DNA of 64,000 bases from Telopea speciosissima. Lineage: Eukaryota; Streptophyta; Magnoliopsida; Proteales; Proteaceae. This document shows, piece by piece, positions 61,039 to 64,000 of the stretch; the first letter of the stretch is position 1, and each line of letters begins with the position of its first letter. A program made the translations under genes and the position numbers. The DNA lies in the NCBI RefSeq assembly GCF_018873765.1, contig NC_057916.1:25095001-25159000 (forward strand), in the 5' to 3' direction. Below the pieces are notes generated by a model. That model did not search any database, was not told where the DNA came from, and saw only the letters and a program-made list of their open reading frames with translations.

Positions 61039-61925
61039 TTACCCACCAAGATCCTCCAATGCAGAGGGTTCTTTTCCCTCAGCTGTTTCCTTTACTCCAT
61101 TAGATTTTCCATTTTCTCCTTCACATTTTCCGTAAGCATTTGGCCGAAGATCAGGACCAATATCACGTACCCAGCTTGCAGCATAAAGCCTAGATGCCTC
61201 CTTCAACACCTGGAGAGAAAATAGAGGAAAACATCATTAGCATAGGGATGCAAATTTTCTGCATAGAAGGGCTCAAGTTCACATTTGAAGCAACAGATTG
61301 ATTAGATTAATATGCCCATCACCAGCGAGCTGATACACAAGATTTCACAAAACAAGTTGATACTCCTACATTTGTGTCATATAGATTGAATAATAAAGCG
61401 AAACTTTCGAATGTTAAGCAAATTACTACTATCCTACAAAGAAATATGCAAATGTCCTATCATTATCCACTGTCAAATGGGCCACCTCTTGAACATGCAC
61501 CAGCTACACAATGATGCGTAATATTCTCACGCAGAGAAAATGAACAAAAAGATTAGGATAGCCAATAATCAGGATGGACTATGCAAAGTGGAGCAAATAA
61601 TTGAATCTTAGTATTGCATAACAGATATTGAATCCAGAAATAAATTGCTCATAGTTGGTATATCAGGATTTGAAAACTTAGATAAACATCAACTATGGCT
61701 AATAGGTTAAAATTGCCACCCAGAAATTTTCGAATTAGATGAGTATCAAGGAACTTACTTCAAATCGCTCTTTCCATGTCAATTTTCTCCGCTTTTTTAA
61801 GTGAGGTGGGTCAGGCAATGATGAAGGGAAAGCAATTTCCTTCAGATCATAGCGGACATAATCAGACAGTTTCCTCCAAACTGCCTTGAACTTCATTCTA
61901 ATTGGTGATTTCTCTCCACATAAAT
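61039..61925 (-). CDS. Last two exons of an unidentified host gene
   Basis: Minus strand. Exon 61925-61759 (acceptor TTTTTAATAG; donor GAA|GTAAGT) joins in phase to exon 61209-61039 (acceptor TTTCTCTCCAG), ending at TAA 61041-61039. The joined peptide is about 111 residues. A basic, helical part comes first (IRMKFKAVWRKLSDYVRYDL; PHLKKRRKLTWKERFE), then LKEASRLYAASWVRDIGPDL and a Glu/Lys/Gly-rich tail. The splice sites are strong, the frame is clean and the composition is gene-like. I believe it is a conserved plant protein but cannot name it. The first exon shown has an incoming phase-1 junction, so more exons lie upstream, beyond 61925. I could not place them in the following 2 kb. Confidence 0.6.
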
Positions 61926-63060
61926 CTATTAAAAATGAAACAAAAATAACAAAAAAATAATTCAACAAACTCCAAAAGGATACCCGAAAGGTGTTCTAAA
62001 CACTGGAAATTTGTCAATACAAATTCTATATTTCTAGCATGCTATAAACTTCATTAATCATTGAGTTCTAGCCTTCAATTGAAATTGAACAACTTATAAT
62101 TTTTCTCATGCATTAACATATAAACATCAATATTAGCTATCTCATGGGCAATCAAACAACTTAAATCTTTTATTTAGTTCATGAAAACTTTTTAACATCT
62201 AAAAGGAGTAAATGGGGCAAAGGGCCACAACTGCATGATAAATTTTTCCTAGACTAATTTGGATTGTAGCAATGACTGTCAATGAGCAATGCTAGCTTGG
62301 TTTGCTTGAGATGAGCCCAAGCCTTGGCATAAGCTTAATCAGCTAAAGAAGCCTGACCAAAGGTGTAGTTTGCTCAAGCTCATAGGTATATGAATATTAC
62401 GTGGTATGATTATTATGTTAGACAAGTAAAACTAGTAACAAGTTTTTTCAGTATTACATTTTGTTGACTTCTTGTCTTCTACTACTATTAAGCTATGTAT
62501 TATGAGTCCATCCATACCTGCCTTACAGCAGAAAACTAAGCTAGAGTACTAACAACTAACAAAGAAAGGAAAAGCAAACAAAGAAAAGGAGACATCCCCC
62601 ACAAAATCAAAAGATTTTGTCTTTCATTTTCAACATCCCCTTCTTTTCACCTTTTTGCCTTTTTGTATGGTTGGTTGTATCCATTCTCTCTCTCTCTAGT
62701 CTCTATCCCACCTTTCCTTGGTCTTCTCTCCCCCCCCCCCCACCCCTTATTGTGTCCACTTTCCTTTTATAAATTAATTGTTTGTTAATTATGCCTTCGA
62801 TTCTAAATCACACTCGGATCATTTACAAGTATTCTAAAACACAATTGCTCCTTCCCACCCTTGGGTGATGGAGACTTGGGGAGTTGAATTGAAATCTGAG
62901 GTGGTGGAGGTCTGGTTGGGTCATTTCCTAGCGAAGCACCACAGAATCTAAATTATAAGATAATCAAGGATTAAGGGGAGCTCTCTCCCAACGAGGTCAA
63001 ACCCCCCAAATAATCCCAAACTCTATAACCCCACTGGCCGACAACTTCTTCCACCCTTCA
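61926..63060. other. Intron or intergenic sequence, no exon placed
   Basis: AT-rich. Contains (CT)n at 62684-62697 and poly-C at 62731-62741. It may be an intron of the minus-strand gene at 61039-61925. I see no exon with supporting splice sites. Confidence 0.35.
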
Positions 63061-64000
63061 CATGCAAACAAAAACTGAAAATCCCTTTCTCTTTCCTCTG
63101 GATTTCCGCTCCATTTTCTTCTTCTTTTCCAAACATCTCGCTCTCTCTCTCACTCTGTTCAACAATGATCAATTCAACGATGATCAATCAGACCCAGAAG
63201 ATAAAGCTGAGCTGAGATGTAAAACCTTAACTCATCTTTTCTTGGGGTTTTGGATTTTCCAGTTTCAAGAGAGTTTTTGTAGGAAATTTCAGGTAGGGGT
63301 TTTCAGAGAGAAATAAAGAAATAACGAGGGGAAGGGCTGTTTCTTTTAGGGTCTTCATTCTCGGGGTTTTTCTTTTCCATGGAAGAAACCCAAGTTTCTT
63401 CTTTTCCGATTGTAACTCCCTGAAATCTCAGGGTCTGTTCACACAGGGAATATCACCTCTTCTTTCGTTTAAGAACCCTAACGGCAAGGCAATGGGTATG
63501 AAGCTCTTATCTCGTTTAACAACCCTTACGGCAAGGCGGAGAGTCACCTCCAGGGTTCAGAGGTTCTAATTGAGAGAGAGAGAGTCACCTTCTATTGCTG
63601 TCAAGTCCAGTTGCAGAAAGTCACCTTCGATTGTCGTCAAGTCCAGTTGCCGAGGGGGTCGTGCTAGGGAGAGTAACCTTCCGAGATCGTAAAGTCCAGT
63701 AACAGAGGGTTGTGAGGAGCTCGTGGAAAAGAGAATGGCGTGAGAGGAGAGACACCCTTCTCACTCGAGTGTGACTTCTTTATCGGGAATAGCTTTTCAT
63801 TTTTCTATCCTTTTGATCTTTAATTTGTGTTGAAGGATCCAAGAAGCTTCAATTTGGGAGAAAACAAGATTGGACCATGTGTGCCAAACGCGTTTCTATT
63901 TTATATGCATAACAAAAGATCATCTGAAGCACTCTCCAGGAGTGTTTCCAAACGGGACTTTAGGGTCTATTCTCAATTCTCTCACTCACAAGCTACGATC
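63061..64000 (+). other. GC-richer 5'-leader-like region
   Basis: The base composition rises. Pyrimidine-rich leader-like sequence (63080-63160) is followed by an 84-codon open frame (63062-63316) of no recognisable content. This may be the 5' region of a gene running out of the window, or the first non-coding exon of the minus-strand neighbour. No start codon with coding support is visible. Confidence 0.3.
63468..63715 (+). repeat. Short imperfect tandem repeats
   Basis: Two copies of a unit of about 57 bases around TCGTTTAAxAACCC and ACGGCAAGGC (63468-63545). Three copies follow of a unit of 40-55 bases with AGTCACCTTC(T/G)ATTG and GTCAAGTCCAGTTGC (63585-63710). Non-coding in appearance. 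Confidence 0.55.

Noticed and set aside
61039..61925. Joining these exons with the exon at 17734-17927 as one gene
   Set aside because: Both have their own stop codons, so each is a last exon and they belong to different genes.
1..64000. CRISPR arrays, operons, riboswitches or bacterial elements
   Set aside because: The window is plant nuclear DNA. Repeats are transposon termini or microsatellites, with no regular spacer structure.

Overview
The window is nuclear DNA of a flowering plant. The evidence is an NGATHA-like B3 transcription factor with spliced exons, a DYW-class PPR protein, plant Copia elements primed by initiator tRNA-Met, plant hAT elements and an endogenous caulimovirid. I could not fix the species. 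Host genes are sparse, and about two thirds of the window is transposable element, mostly stacked one inside another.

Left part (1-18 kb), mainly host sequence. A possible terminal exon lies at 585-805, and a Mutator-like foldback element at 1455-1841. An NGATHA-like B3 gene (about 9.5-12.4 kb, + strand, three inferred exons and a uORF) sits between two sister hAT-type MITEs (7677-8112 and 14907-15325), each with a perfect 8-bp target-site duplication (TSD). A 622-residue intronless PPR-E-DYW gene (15693-17561, - strand) follows. Just upstream of it is the last exon (17734-17927, -) of another gene whose earlier exons are not visible.

Middle part (19-43 kb), nested insertions. An RTE-like LINE (-) is split by Copia element A (20118-43154, TSD TCTTT). 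Copia A was itself hit by a 319-bp hAT MITE, a gag-only LTR element of a 'TAATGTAG...GCATCA' family (22358-35115, TSD GTAAC), two solo LTRs of that family (35582-36842 and 39121-40375) and a 1.8-kb hAT (40675-42476). The gag-only element was then hit by two more hATs. One (24575-28051) lacks a transposase but carries an apparently intact 97-codon gene. The other (28963-34352) has a near-complete transposase plus extra exon-like segments.

Right part (43.5-58.9 kb). Copia element B (43510-58853) contains a circularly permuted, broken endogenous pararetrovirus (about 44.0-50.9 kb). It also contains a second full-length member of the TAATGTAG family (53529-56863). That member has no gag or pol; its 1-kb internal region encodes two unfamiliar ORFs.

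Far right (59-64 kb). A diverged relative of the same LTR family (about 59160-60246) is followed by the last two exons of a host gene (61039-61925, -) and by an intergenic or 5'-leader region with tandem repeats.

Most inserted elements show TSDs, so the order of events can be read: LINE first; then Copia A; then the TAATGTAG LTR elements, the MITE and hAT3; then hAT1 and hAT2 inside the gag-only element. Copia B landed next to the LINE's 5' end and later received its own TAATGTAG element.
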